Positions 27,029 to 35,970 of a stretch of 64,000 nucleotides of DNA are shown in pieces. Source of the stretch: Escherichia boydii (lineage in GTDB: Bacteria; Pseudomonadota; Gammaproteobacteria; Enterobacterales; Enterobacteriaceae); assembly GCA_041890495.1 (NCBI GenBank), contig CP169086.1, positions 4,030,001 to 4,094,000 on the forward strand. Reading direction: 5' to 3'. Position 1 is the stretch's first letter, and each line of letters starts with the position of its first letter. The position numbers were made by a program, and so were the translations under genes. The notes beneath the pieces were generated by a model. That model did not search any database. It was not told where the DNA came from and was given only the letters and a program-made list of their open reading frames with translations.

Positions 27029-27060
27029 CCCTCACCCCAACCCTCTCCCACGGGAGAGGG
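27029..27060. repeat. CTCTCCC palindromic repeat, copy C
   Basis: CCCTCACCCCAACCCTCTCCC followed by ACGGGAGAGGG, the reverse-oriented version of copies A and B, in the gap between the LacI-type gene and yiaD. Confidence 0.6.
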
Positions 27061-27104
27061 CGCAGACACTATAAACGGCAACGGGGTTGCCGTTTTGCTT
27101 TTAC

Positions 27105-27767
27105 CTACTGCACAGGACTCAACGTAATTTCTACACGGCGGTTTTGCGCCTTACCTTCTGCGGTGCTGTTGCTGGCGATTGGGTTAGCCGGGCCAAGGCC
27201 CTGAGTACGGATGCGGCTGGCGTCCACGCCCTGGGTGATCAACGCGCTGGCAACGGAATCCGCACGTTGCTGGGAGAGACGCATGTTCAGGTCGTGACCA
27301 CCCGTGCTGTCGGTATAACCAATCACGTTAACCGCCGTTTTCGGATACTCTTTCAGTACCATTGCCACGCCGGTCAGGGTGTTAGCGCCCGCCGGTTTCA
27401 GGGTCGCGCTGCTGCTGTCGAAGGTCACATTGTTCGGCATATTGAGGATAATGTTATCCCCGCTGCGGGTTACGCTAACACCAGTGCCGCGCATTTTGTC
27501 GCGCAGCTTCGCTTCCTGCACATCCATGTAATAACCAACGCCGCCGCCCAGAGCTGCGCCTGCTGCTGCGCCAATCAGCGCGCCTTTACCGCGATCTTTC
27601 TTCGAAGAAGAGAGCGCACCAATACCCGCGCCCACGAGAGAGCCCAGACCTGCGCCGATAGCAGATTTACCTGCTTCGCGTTCGCCGGTGTAAGGGTTAG
27701 TTGTGCAGCCAGATACCGCCAGAGCGCCACTCACTACGGCGGCAATAAGATAAACACGTTTCTTCAT
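27105..27767 (-). CDS. yiaD: OmpA-family lipoprotein YiaD
   Basis: A 220-residue outer-membrane lipoprotein. The signal peptide ends at LAVSGC-TTNPYTG. A glycine-zipper segment follows (GAGLGSLVGAGIGAL, GAAAGAALGGGVGYY), then a C-terminal OmpA-like peptidoglycan-binding domain (YTDSTGGHDLNMRLSQQRADSV). It should link the outer membrane to peptidoglycan. In E. coli, YiaD was found as a multicopy suppressor of a bamD mutation. Nearly identical to K-12 in the conserved domain. Confidence 0.92.
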   Translation of the reverse strand: MKKRVYLIAAVVSGALAVSGCTTNPYTGEREAGKSAIGAGLGSLVGAGIGALSSSKKDRGKGALIGAAAGAALGGGVGYYMDVQEAKLRDKMRGTGVSVTRSGDNIILNMPNNVTFDSSSATLKPAGANTLTGVAMVLKEYPKTAVNVIGYTDSTGGHDLNMRLSQQRADSVASALITQGVDASRIRTQGLGPANPIASNSTAEGKAQNRRVEITLSPVQ

Positions 27768-27932
27768 TGTTAATCCTTAATAACCTTTTTATTCTTTGCC
27801 ACGGCGAGCGTGGCAGTTGATTATGACGTCCAGATACGGAGAAAATTCCGGGTATAACTCTGAAATTTGTGACAAACCATAAACTGCCTCAACAAGAAGG
27901 CCGTAAACCTGCACGCAACCAGGAGCGCACGC

Positions 27933-30260
27933 TTGAGCACCTCAACGAAAACCATTCTGACCGCCGCCCACTGGGGGCCGATGCTGGTCGAAACCGATGG
28001 CGAAAATGTCCTGTCGTCCCGCGGGGCACTGCCAACCCAACATCCCAACTCTTTACAGACCGTCGTTCGCGATCAGGTGCATAGCAAAACGCGCGTGCGC
28101 TGGCCCATGGTGCGTAAAGGTTTTCTGGCCTCGCCGGACAAGCCGCAGGGTATTCGCGGTCAGGATGAGTTTGTACGCGTGAGCTGGGATGACGCGCTGG
28201 CGCTGATCCACGGCCAGCACAAGCGGATTCGCGACAGTTACGGCCCGTCGTCCATTTTCGCCGGGTCCTACGGCTGGCGTTCGAACGGCGTGCTGCACAA
28301 GGCCTCGACGCTGCTGCAGCGCTATATGAGCCTGGCGGGAGGCTATACCGGTCATCTGGGTGATTATTCCACCGGTGCGGCGCAGGCGATCATGCCGTAC
28401 GTCGTGGGAGGGAACGAAGTGTACCAGCAGCAGACCAGCTGGCCGCTGGTGCTGGAGCATACCGACGTGGTAGTGCTGTGGAGCGCTAACCCTCTTAATA
28501 CGTTGAAAATTGCCTGGAATGCCAGCGACGAGCAGGGCATTGGGTATTTCGACGCGCTGCGCAAAAGCGGCAAACGCATCATCTGCATTGACCCGATGCG
28601 TTCGGAAACCATGGATTTCTTCGGCAAGAGCGCAGAGTGGATTGCCCCCCATATGGGCACCGACGTGGCGATGATGCTGGGGATCGCCCATACGCTGGTA
28701 GAAAATGGCTGGCACGACGTCGAATTCCTGACGCGCTGCACCACCGGTTTCGATAAATTCTCCGACTACCTGACGGGCCAATCCGACGGGGTTGCTAAAA
28801 CGGCAGAGTGGGCGGCCGGGATTTGCGGCGTTCCAGCGGAAAAACTCCGCGAACTGGCGGCATTGTTCTATAAAAATACCACGATGTTAATGTCCGGCTG
28901 GGGAATGCAGCGTCAGCAGTTTGGCGAGCAAAAACACTGGATGCTGGTAACGCTTGCCGCGATGCTTGGGCAGATCGGCACGCCGGGCGGCGGTTTTGGT
29001 CTCTCCTATCACTTTGCTAACGGCGGTAACCCGACGCGTAAAGCGGCGGTGCTGGCGTCTCTGCAGGGCTCGGTGCAGGGCGGCGTGGACGCCGTGGATA
29101 AAATCCCGGTGGCGCGTATTGTTGAAGCCCTGGAAAACCCCGGCGGTTTTTATCAGCACAACGGTCTGGACCGCCACTTCCCGGACATTAAATTTGTCTG
29201 GTGGGCGGGCGGGTCGAACTTCACGCACCATCAGGATACCAACCGCCTGATCCGCGCCTGGCAAAAGCCGGAGCTGGTGGTGATTTCCGAGTGCTTCTGG
29301 ACCGGTTCGGCTAAGCATGCAGATATCGTGCTGCCGGCGACCACCTCGTTTGAGCGTAACGATCTCACCATGACCGGTGACTACAGCAACCAGCATATGG
29401 TCCCGATGAAGCGCGTAGTGGCCCCGCGAGATGAAGCACGTGATGATTTTGACGTGTTTGCTGAACTGAGCGAACTGTGGGAAACGGGCGGTCGCGAGCG
29501 TTTTACCGAAGGGAAAAGCGATCTGCAATGGCTGGAGACCTTCTACCAGATTGCCGGGCAGCGCGGTGCGGCGCAGGGCGTGACGCTTCCGCCATTCGCT
29601 GAGTTTTGGGAGGCGAACCAGATTGTTGAAATGCCGGAGAGCGAACAGAACGCGCAGTTTGTTCGTTTCGCTGATTTTCGACGCGATCCGGAGAACCATC
29701 CGCTGAAAACCGAGAGCGGAAAGATTGTGATCTACAGCGAGCGCATTGCCAGCTTTGGCTATGCTGACTGCCCGCCGCATCCTATGTGGCTCGAGCCGGA
29801 CGAATGGCACGGCAACGCCCGGCCGGATCAGCTGCAGGTGTTGTCTGCGCATCCCGCGCACCGTCTGCACAGCCAGCTAAACTACACCTCCCTGCGCGAG
29901 CAGTATGCGGTCGCCGGGCGAGAGCCGATCATGCTGAATACCCTCGATGCGAAAGCCCGCGGGATCGTGGACGGCGACGTGGTGCGCGTCTGGAATTCGC
30001 GTGGACAGGTGCTGGCAGGGGCGGTGGTGAGCGACGGGATTAAACCGGGCGTGATCTGCATTCATCAGGGCGCATGGCCTGACCTTGAGCTCGCCGAAGG
30101 CGGTATCTGTAAAAACGGGGCGGTTAACGTGCTGACTAAAGATCTCCCCAGCTCGAAGCTGGGGAATGGCTGCGCAGGAAACACGGCGCTGGCCTGGGTC
30201 GAGAAATATACGGGTCCCGAACTTACCTTAACGGCGTTTGATCCGCCTGCCAGCTCATGA
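27933..30260 (+). CDS. bisC: biotin sulfoxide reductase BisC
   Basis: A 775-residue molybdopterin oxidoreductase of the DMSO reductase family without an N-terminal iron-sulfur motif or signal peptide, as expected for cytoplasmic BisC. It reduces biotin-d-sulfoxide and can also act on methionine sulfoxide. The cofactor domain includes YGWRSNGVLHKASTLLQRY, with the Ser expected to ligate Mo, and GDYSTGAAQAIMPYVVGG. The C-terminal molydopterin-binding domain (LQVLSAHPAHRLHSQLNY) is complete. TTG was taken as start codon, with AGGAG about nine bases upstream; no better ATG exists near the conserved N terminus. The end overlaps convergent yiaC by 38 bases. Confidence 0.92.
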   Translation: MSTSTKTILTAAHWGPMLVETDGENVLSSRGALPTQHPNSLQTVVRDQVHSKTRVRWPMVRKGFLASPDKPQGIRGQDEFVRVSWDDALALIHGQHKRIRDSYGPSSIFAGSYGWRSNGVLHKASTLLQRYMSLAGGYTGHLGDYSTGAAQAIMPYVVGGNEVYQQQTSWPLVLEHTDVVVLWSANPLNTLKIAWNASDEQGIGYFDALRKSGKRIICIDPMRSETMDFFGKSAEWIAPHMGTDVAMMLGIAHTLVENGWHDVEFLTRCTTGFDKFSDYLTGQSDGVAKTAEWAAGICGVPAEKLRELAALFYKNTTMLMSGWGMQRQQFGEQKHWMLVTLAAMLGQIGTPGGGFGLSYHFANGGNPTRKAAVLASLQGSVQGGVDAVDKIPVARIVEALENPGGFYQHNGLDRHFPDIKFVWWAGGSNFTHHQDTNRLIRAWQKPELVVISECFWTGSAKHADIVLPATTSFERNDLTMTGDYSNQHMVPMKRVVAPRDEARDDFDVFAELSELWETGGRERFTEGKSDLQWLETFYQIAGQRGAAQGVTLPPFAEFWEANQIVEMPESEQNAQFVRFADFRRDPENHPLKTESGKIVIYSERIASFGYADCPPHPMWLEPDEWHGNARPDQLQVLSAHPAHRLHSQLNYTSLREQYAVAGREPIMLNTLDAKARGIVDGDVVRVWNSRGQVLAGAVVSDGIKPGVICIHQGAWPDLELAEGGICKNGAVNVLTKDLPSSKLGNGCAGNTALAWVEKYTGPELTLTAFDPPASS

Positions 30261-30669
30261 TCCACGTCGGGTGCTGAGTGTCATCCTGCCAGGCGCTGTC
30301 TTCAATGCGAAAGCCCTGAGCATGGTAGAAATTCACCGCCCGGACATTTTTCTGATACACCTCCAGGGTTAAGTGCGGGAAGCGCTGTTGAACATGGTTC
30401 AGCAGCGCGCGCCCGATGCCTTTCCCGATGCATGACGGCGCCACAAACAGGGCACCGACAAACTGAGACTGCATCACGCTGATAAATCCGTATGGCTCGC
30501 CATCCTGTTCCCAGACCCAGGTTTCAGCGGACGGCAGGTAAACATCCCGCACCATGGCCTCATTCTCTTTCCAGTAATTCGGCGTGATAAACGGATGCGC
30601 TTCCGTGGTGCTTTCAAGCCACAGGCTCAGAAGCGGCGCGGTATTTTCACTTTGCCATTTGCGGATCAT
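30223..30669 (-). CDS. yiaC: GNAT N-acetyltransferase YiaC
   Basis: A 148-residue GNAT-fold acetyltransferase. The acetyl-CoA loop is seen at VAPSCIGKGIGRALL near residues 75-90, and LEVYQKNVRAVNFYHAQGF is the usual C-terminal motif. E. coli YiaC is a protein lysine acetyltransferase. The start MIRKWQSEN overlaps the end of tag by 23 bases, and a longer in-frame extension only covers tag. Transcription from the tag promoter is likely. Confidence 0.87.
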   Translation of the reverse strand: MIRKWQSENTAPLLSLWLESTTEAHPFITPNYWKENEAMVRDVYLPSAETWVWEQDGEPYGFISVMQSQFVGALFVAPSCIGKGIGRALLNHVQQRFPHLTLEVYQKNVRAVNFYHAQGFRIEDSAWQDDTQHPTWIMSWQADQTPLR

Positions 30670-31228
30670 GATGGCCTCCGGGATGACAGAAGCAGCCGGT
30701 AACGTGGTCGTTGACCAGGCCACAGGCCTGCATAAAGGCGTAGCAGATGGTGGAGCCGACAAACTTAAAGCCGCGTTTTTTCAGGGCCTTCGAGAGCGCA
30801 TCCGAGGCCGGGGTGGAGGCCGGGATTTCCGCGAGCGTGGCGGCCTGCGTGACTTGCGGATTGTTGTTCACAAACGTCCAGACAAAATCTGAAAATGATT
30901 CGCCGTTTTGCTCCATCGCCAGATAAGCGCGTGCGTTACCGATGATGGCCTGGATCTTACCGCGATGACGAATGATGCCGGCGTCCTGCACCAGTCGTTC
31001 CACGTCCTCATCGGTCATCGCAGCGACGGCGACAGGATCGAACCGGTGGAAAGCGTTGCGGTAATTTTCGCGTTTCTTCAGTACCGTAATCCATGATAAA
31101 CCCGCCTGCTGGCCCTCCAGGCAGATCATCTCAAAGAGTTTTTTGCCATCCGTTTCCGGCACGCCCCATTCCCGATCGTGATAGTCGATATAAAGCTGAT
31201 CCTGGCTCACCCAACCGCAACGTTCCAT
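30647..31228 (-). CDS. tag: 3-methyladenine DNA glycosylase I
   Basis: A 193-residue constitutive Tag glycosylase that removes 3-methyladenine from alkylated DNA. The N-terminal zinc site residues are present (MERCGWVSQD, Cys4) with partner His and Cys near the C terminus. LCL-type core segments EMICLEGQQAGLSWITVLKKREN and DALSKALKKRGFKFVGSTICYAFMQA line the base pocket. It is a few residues longer than E. coli Tag (187). Confidence 0.94.
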   Translation of the reverse strand: MERCGWVSQDQLYIDYHDREWGVPETDGKKLFEMICLEGQQAGLSWITVLKKRENYRNAFHRFDPVAVAAMTDEDVERLVQDAGIIRHRGKIQAIIGNARAYLAMEQNGESFSDFVWTFVNNNPQVTQAATLAEIPASTPASDALSKALKKRGFKFVGSTICYAFMQACGLVNDHVTGCFCHPGGHHDPQMAK

Positions 31229-31382
31229 CCGTCATCTCCCTTATTGATACTGATTTCGCAAATATTTCGTTCTGACTGGCTTGACGTGTTTACTATAAAG
31301 ACAATAGTTAATACAAGGGCTATAAGCTCTTCCTGAATAACGACAAATATCGCCGAATTCGGCTCTCTCTGGGGTCGCGTTG

Positions 31383-32081
31383 ATGATTATAAAAAAAATC
31401 AGTGGTCGCCATGCTGCTTCTGGCCTGGTGGGAATTTCAGCCTGCCTGTTCTTTTGTAATACAGCGTCTGCCTGGCAACAGGAATATATCGTTTCAGACG
31501 CCCAAAATAATACGGCGGAACGCTATACATGGGACGCGGATCACCAACCGCGTTATGAGGATATTCTGGCTGAGCGTATTCAGTCTTCGCAGAACGCGCC
31601 GGGTCTTGCCCTGAATGTACCGTCTGGCAGCGCGACGGAGGGGGCGATGAGCGTGGGCTGGAATTTTCCGGTTTCAGCGCGCATCACTACCGGCCCGGTA
31701 GTGGCATGGCGGTACGACGGCACGACTCCCATGATGATCAACGAGTTTGGTGATAGCGCGTCGACGCAGGCAATCACCGACCCGCTCTGGCATGCCAGCG
31801 TCAGCACGCTGGGGTGGCGCGTGAATACCCAGTATGGCGATCTCCGACCCTGGGCGCAGATCAGCTATAACCAGCAGTTTGGTGAAAACCAGTGGAAATC
31901 GCAGTTTGGTATGCCACAAACGCCCGCCCCTGCCCAAAACGGTAGCTGGATGGATGTCACCGTGGGAACGGATATTCCCTTTAACACACACATGGCGGCC
32001 TATGCATCGCTGGCTCAGGGGGAGCATACCACTACCGGTGAGGAGTTTTTATACACCCTCGGCGTCAGCGCGAATTTCTAG
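31383..32081 (+). CDS. yhjY: YhjY family autotransporter beta-domain protein
   Basis: A 232-residue secreted protein. A signal peptide of about 30 residues (through NTASAW) precedes a domain rich in alternating hydrophobic residues and ending in the aromatic LGVSANF, typical of an outer-membrane beta-barrel. It matches E. coli YhjY (232 residues). The ATG at 31383 was chosen over TTG at 31380. Function unknown; an outer-membrane barrel is inferred from the pattern and family. Confidence 0.83.
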   Translation: MIIKKISGRHAASGLVGISACLFFCNTASAWQQEYIVSDAQNNTAERYTWDADHQPRYEDILAERIQSSQNAPGLALNVPSGSATEGAMSVGWNFPVSARITTGPVVAWRYDGTTPMMINEFGDSASTQAITDPLWHASVSTLGWRVNTQYGDLRPWAQISYNQQFGENQWKSQFGMPQTPAPAQNGSWMDVTVGTDIPFNTHMAAYASLAQGEHTTTGEEFLYTLGVSANF

Positions 32082-32205
32082 AGTTGTTACTTTTTTAAAC
32101 GTTACGATAACATCTCGAATACAACAAACACGGGCTTTACAGCGATAGCAGATACTAACACGCTGTCGCTTTATTCCCGGACAAGGTCATTCATTCCCAA
32201 TTCCA

Positions 32206-32236
32206 GGCATTTCATTCCGTTCCGCCTGCATTTCAT
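32206..32236 (+). promoter_or_regulatory. YpdB-type direct repeat upstream of yhjX
   Basis: GGCATTTCAT at 32206-32215 and TGCATTTCAT at 32227-32236 form a direct repeat with an 11-base spacer. In E. coli the response regulator YpdB activates yhjX through two GGCATTTCAT motifs with this spacing. The site lies 84 bases before the yhjX start. Confidence 0.8.
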
Positions 32237-32319
32237 GCCGTTTTCCCCCAGGCGTATTAAGGTTTTGTTTATCGTTGTCCTCAGCGAACTTCCTTAATTT
32301 CTCTTGCAGGACAACTGCC

Positions 32320-33522
32320 ATGAACACATCAACTTATAACCGCACGCGCTGGCTCACGCTCTTTGGCACCATCGTCACCCAGTTTGCGCTGGGGTCGGTC
32401 TATACCTGGAGCCTGTTTAACAGCGCGCTTTCCGACAAGCTCGGCGCGCCGGTCAGCCAGGTCGCGTTCTCCTTTGGTCTGCTGAGCCTGGGTCTGGCGA
32501 TTTCGTCTTCCGTCGCGGGCAAGCTGCAGGAGCGTTTTGGCGTGAAGCGTGTGACTATGGCGTCCGGCATACTGCTGGGTCTGGGCTTTTTCCTCACGGC
32601 ACATTCCAGCAACCTGATGATGCTGTGGCTGAGCGCCGGCGTGCTGGTGGGTCTGGCCGATGGCGCAGGTTATCTCCTGACCCTGTCTAACTGCGTGAAG
32701 TGGTTCCCGGAGCGTAAAGGCTTAATCTCCGCGTTTGCCATTGGTTCTTACGGTTTAGGCAGCCTTGGGTTCAAATTTATCGACGCCCACCTGCTGGCGT
32801 CCGTCGGCCTCGAAAAAACCTTTATGATCTGGGGCGCAATTGTTCTGGTGATGATTTTGTTCGGCTCCACGCTGATGAAAGATGCGCCTCAGCAGGAAGT
32901 CAAATCCGTGAACGGCGTGGTGGAGAACGACTTCACCCTCGCGCAGTCTATGCGTAAGCCACAGTACTGGATGCTGGCGGTGATGTTCTTGACGGCCTGC
33001 ATGAGCGGTCTGTATGTCATCGGCGTGGCGAAAGATATCGCGCAGGGGATGGTAAAACTGGATGCGGCCACGGCGGCCAACGCAGTGACCGTGATCTCCA
33101 TTGCCAACCTCTCCGGTCGTCTGGTGCTCGGTATCCTGTCTGATAAAATCGCCCGCATCCGCGTGATTACGATTGGGCAGGTGGTCTCGCTGGTCGGTAT
33201 GGCGGCGCTGCTGTTCGCTCCGCTGAATGAAGCCACCTTCTTCGCGGCGATTGCCTGCGTGGCCTTTAACTTCGGCGGCACCATTACCGTCTTCCCGTCA
33301 CTGGTGAGCGAGTTCTTTGGCCTGAACAATCTGGCGAAAAACTATGGCGTTATCTATCTGGGCTTCGGGATCGGCAGTATCTGCGGTTCGCTGATTGCCT
33401 CCCTGTTCGGCGGGTTCTACGTGACCTTCTGCGTGATATTCGCCTTGCTGATTATCTCGCTGGCGCTCTCAACCACGATTCGCCAGCCGCAGCGCGAAGT
33501 CTTCAAAGAAGCGCATGCGTAA
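32320..33522 (+). CDS. yhjX: MFS transporter YhjX
   Basis: A 400-residue twelve-helix major facilitator protein of the oxalate:formate antiporter-like group. It corresponds to E. coli YhjX, which is induced by extracellular pyruvate through YpdA/YpdB. The start MNTSTYNRTRW has GCAGGA upstream; a longer in-frame extension has none. Conserved blocks include FALGSVYTWSLFN and FPSLVSEFFGLNNLAKNYG. The YpdB-type repeat upstream supports the assignment. Substrate not established from sequence. Confidence 0.9.
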   Translation: MNTSTYNRTRWLTLFGTIVTQFALGSVYTWSLFNSALSDKLGAPVSQVAFSFGLLSLGLAISSSVAGKLQERFGVKRVTMASGILLGLGFFLTAHSSNLMMLWLSAGVLVGLADGAGYLLTLSNCVKWFPERKGLISAFAIGSYGLGSLGFKFIDAHLLASVGLEKTFMIWGAIVLVMILFGSTLMKDAPQQEVKSVNGVVENDFTLAQSMRKPQYWMLAVMFLTACMSGLYVIGVAKDIAQGMVKLDAATAANAVTVISIANLSGRLVLGILSDKIARIRVITIGQVVSLVGMAALLFAPLNEATFFAAIACVAFNFGGTITVFPSLVSEFFGLNNLAKNYGVIYLGFGIGSICGSLIASLFGGFYVTFCVIFALLIISLALSTTIRQPQREVFKEAHA

Positions 33523-33530
33523 GCTGTATG

Positions 33531-33556
33531 AAAGAGGCCTCTGCGGCCTCTTTTTT
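33531..33556 (+). terminator. rho-independent terminator after yhjX
   Basis: AGAGGCC-TCTGC-GGCCTCT stem followed by a T run. Confidence 0.9.
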
Positions 33557-33761
33557 CTTTAAGCGAGACGCTTCCCGTCTCGATATTTTGTAAAAATTTA
33601 CACCGATCACACTCTCTGCTGCCACTTTTCTCTCCCGCTGTGGTCTACTTACCGCGCTTGTAGACGTTTCTCATAACGCTTCCTTACGCATTTACTTACT
33701 CTGTCCGCTTTCTCTTAGAGATTCGACGGGTCTTTATACCCCTTCCCCCAGGGTTGTTTGC

Positions 33762-35456
33762 ATGAAATACATTAGGTCTCTTACCCAGCAAAGATTGTGT
33801 CTGATGCTGGCTGTCTATATCGGTTTGTTTCTGAATGGCGCGGTGCTGTTCAGAAGAGTGGAAGGTTATTTTGAGCACCTCACCGTAAGAAATGGAATTT
33901 TTGCCGCGATTGAAGTGTTCGGCTCGATCCTCGCCACATTCTTCCTGTTACGACTGCTCTCTCTTTTTGGCCGACGTACCTGGCAAATTTTGGCCTCGCT
34001 GGTGGTGATTATCTCCGCCGCCGCAAGCTATTACATGACATTTATGAACGTGGTCATTGGGTACGGTATCGTTGCCTCAGTGATGACCACGGATATCGAC
34101 CTCTCGAAAGAGGTGGTGGGGAAAGGCTTTATTGTCTGGACGATTTTGACCTGTCTGATCCCGCTCTTCTTTATCTGGAACAATACCTGCCGCTATACCT
34201 TGTTACGCCAGCTGCGCACGCGCGGGCAGCGGGTTCGCAATATCCTTGTCGTTCTGCTGGCCGGTCTGCTGGTGTGGGCACCTATTCGCCTGATGGAACA
34301 ACAGCAAAAACGGATTGAAAAAGCGACGGGCGTGGATATGCCAAGCTATGGCGGCGTGGTGGCAAACTCGTATTTGCCGTCTAACTGGCTGTCAGCGTTA
34401 GGTCTTTATGCCTGGGCTCAGGCGGATGAATCCAGCGATGTGAAGTCTCTGATCAATCCACTGAAAAAATTCACCTACCAGCTGCCAGCCGACGGGATTG
34501 ATGATACGTACGTCGTCTTTGTTATTGGTGAAACCACGCGTTGGGACCATATGGGTATTTTCGGCTATGAGCGTAATACCACGCCGAAACTGGCCCAGGA
34601 GAAAAATCTGGCGGCGTTCCGTGGTTACTCCTGTGATACCGCAACCAAACTCTCACTGCGTTGCATGTTTGTACGTCAGGGGGGCGCGGAAGATAATCCG
34701 CAGCGCACATTAAAAGAACAGAACATTTTCGCGGTTCTGAAGCAGTTAGGATTCAGTTCTGACCTCTACGCTATGCAGAGCGAAATGTGGTTCTACAGCA
34801 ACACGATGGCGGACAACATTGCTTATCGTGAGCAGATTGGTGCGGAGCCACGTAATCGTGGCAAGCCGGTAGATGATATGTTGCTGGTAGACGAAATGCA
34901 GCAATCGCTAGGGCGCAACCCGGATGGTAAGCATCTGATCATTCTGCATACCAAAGGTTCGCATTTTAACTACACCCAGCGTTATCCGCGTAGCTTCGCG
35001 CAGTGGAAGCCGGAATGTATTGGTGTTGATAGCGGCTGTACCAAAGCGCAGATGATCAACTCCTATGACAACTCGGTGACCTATGTGGATCACTTTATCT
35101 CCAGCGTGATTGATCAGGTTCGCGATAAGAAAGCGATTGTGTTCTACGCAGCTGACCACGGTGAGTCAATTAATGAACGCGAGCACCTGCACGGCACGCC
35201 GCGTGAACTGGCACCGCCGGAGCAGTTCCGCGTACCGATGATGGTCTGGATGTCAGATAAATATCTGGAAAATCCGGCCAATGCGCAGGCGTTTGCGCAG
35301 CTGAAAAAAGAAGCCGACATGAAAGTGCCACGCCGTCACGTAGAGCTGTACGATACCATCATGGGTTGTCTTGGCTATACTTCACCGGATGGTGGAATTA
35401 ACGAAAACAACAACTGGTGTCACATCCCGCAGGCAAAAGAGGCAGCGGCTAACTAA
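33762..35456 (+). CDS. eptB: Kdo2-lipid A phosphoethanolamine transferase EptB, chimeric
   Basis: A 564-residue inner-membrane enzyme that adds phosphoethanolamine to the outer Kdo of lipopolysaccharide. About five N-terminal membrane helices (residues 1-180) precede a periplasmic sulfatase-like domain: VIGETTRWDHMGIFGY carries the nucleophile Thr, and FYAADHGESINEREHLHGTPREL the metal ligands. The first half (to about residue 255) differs strongly from K-12. From about GETTRWDH to the end it appears identical to K-12, so the gene looks like an in-frame recombinant with a switch near 34535. In E. coli eptB is repressed by the sRNA MgrR; its site was not checked here. Confidence 0.94.
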   Translation: MKYIRSLTQQRLCLMLAVYIGLFLNGAVLFRRVEGYFEHLTVRNGIFAAIEVFGSILATFFLLRLLSLFGRRTWQILASLVVIISAAASYYMTFMNVVIGYGIVASVMTTDIDLSKEVVGKGFIVWTILTCLIPLFFIWNNTCRYTLLRQLRTRGQRVRNILVVLLAGLLVWAPIRLMEQQQKRIEKATGVDMPSYGGVVANSYLPSNWLSALGLYAWAQADESSDVKSLINPLKKFTYQLPADGIDDTYVVFVIGETTRWDHMGIFGYERNTTPKLAQEKNLAAFRGYSCDTATKLSLRCMFVRQGGAEDNPQRTLKEQNIFAVLKQLGFSSDLYAMQSEMWFYSNTMADNIAYREQIGAEPRNRGKPVDDMLLVDEMQQSLGRNPDGKHLIILHTKGSHFNYTQRYPRSFAQWKPECIGVDSGCTKAQMINSYDNSVTYVDHFISSVIDQVRDKKAIVFYAADHGESINEREHLHGTPRELAPPEQFRVPMMVWMSDKYLENPANAQAFAQLKKEADMKVPRRHVELYDTIMGCLGYTSPDGGINENNNWCHIPQAKEAAAN

Positions 35457-35506
35457 GCGGCCTGCTGACTTTCTCGCCGATCAAAAGGCATTTTGCTATT
35501 AAGGGA

Positions 35507-35535
35507 TTGACGAGGGCGTATCTGCGCAGTAAGAT
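35507..35535 (+). promoter_or_regulatory. proK promoter
   Basis: TTGACG at 35507-35512 and TAAGAT at 35530-35535 are 17 bases apart. A GC-rich discriminator (GCGCCCCGC) follows, typical of stringently controlled tRNA promoters. Confidence 0.8.
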
Positions 35536-35547
35536 GCGCCCCGCATT

Positions 35548-35606
<59 letters not shown>

Positions 35607-35625
<19 letters not shown>

Positions 35626-35714
35626 AATTCGAAAAGCCTGCTCAACGAGCAGGCTTTTTTGCATCTGCAGCTCATGAGGATGAGAACCTCCGGGGGCAGG
35701 GAGGTTCGACTCGA
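35607..35714 (+). repeat. proK-tail direct repeat, copy 1
   Basis: A segment of about 108 bases starts in the last 19 bases of proK, covers its terminator and ends at GACTCGA. It recurs at 35775-35881, offset 168 bases. Copy 1 has CCGGGGGC where copy 2 has CCGGGGC. Confidence 0.9.
35632..35660 (+). terminator. rho-independent terminator after proK
   Basis: AAGCCTGCTC-AAC-GAGCAGGCTT stem with a T run, seven bases after the tRNA. The same hairpin recurs in the second repeat copy, at 35799-35828. Confidence 0.92.
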
Positions 35715-35774
35715 GCGAAGCGAGAGAACGTTGCGCCAGCAACGGCCCGCAGGGCGAGCCACGAAGTGGCGAGT

Positions 35775-35881
35775 AATCCTCTATCACCGACCAAATTCGA
35801 AAAGCCTGCTCAACGAGCAGGCTTTTTTGCATCTGCAGCTCATGAGGATGAGAACCTCCGGGGCAGGGAGGTTCGACTCGA
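35775..35881 (+). repeat. proK-tail direct repeat, copy 2
   Basis: The second copy repeats the 3' 19 bases of tRNA-Pro, including the CCA end, and a full terminator hairpin, but has no 5' half of a tRNA. The 60-base spacer between copies is rich in short inverted repeats. The layout resembles the tRNA-tail repeats known downstream of E. coli tyrT. Confidence 0.9.
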
Positions 35882-35970
35882 CGTAGGCCTGATAAGACGC
35901 GTCAGCGTCGCATCAGGCAAATGTGCCGGCCATTGTCGGATGCGGCGCGACCGCCTTATTCGACCTACAC
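35882..35970. repeat. E. coli-type BIME (two REP units)
   Basis: GCCTGATAAGACGCG-TCAG-CGTCGCATCAGGC and the following GTCGGATGCGGCGCGACCGCC-TTATTCGAC are REP-family units in opposite orientation. They resemble BIMEs typical of E. coli. Confidence 0.75.
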
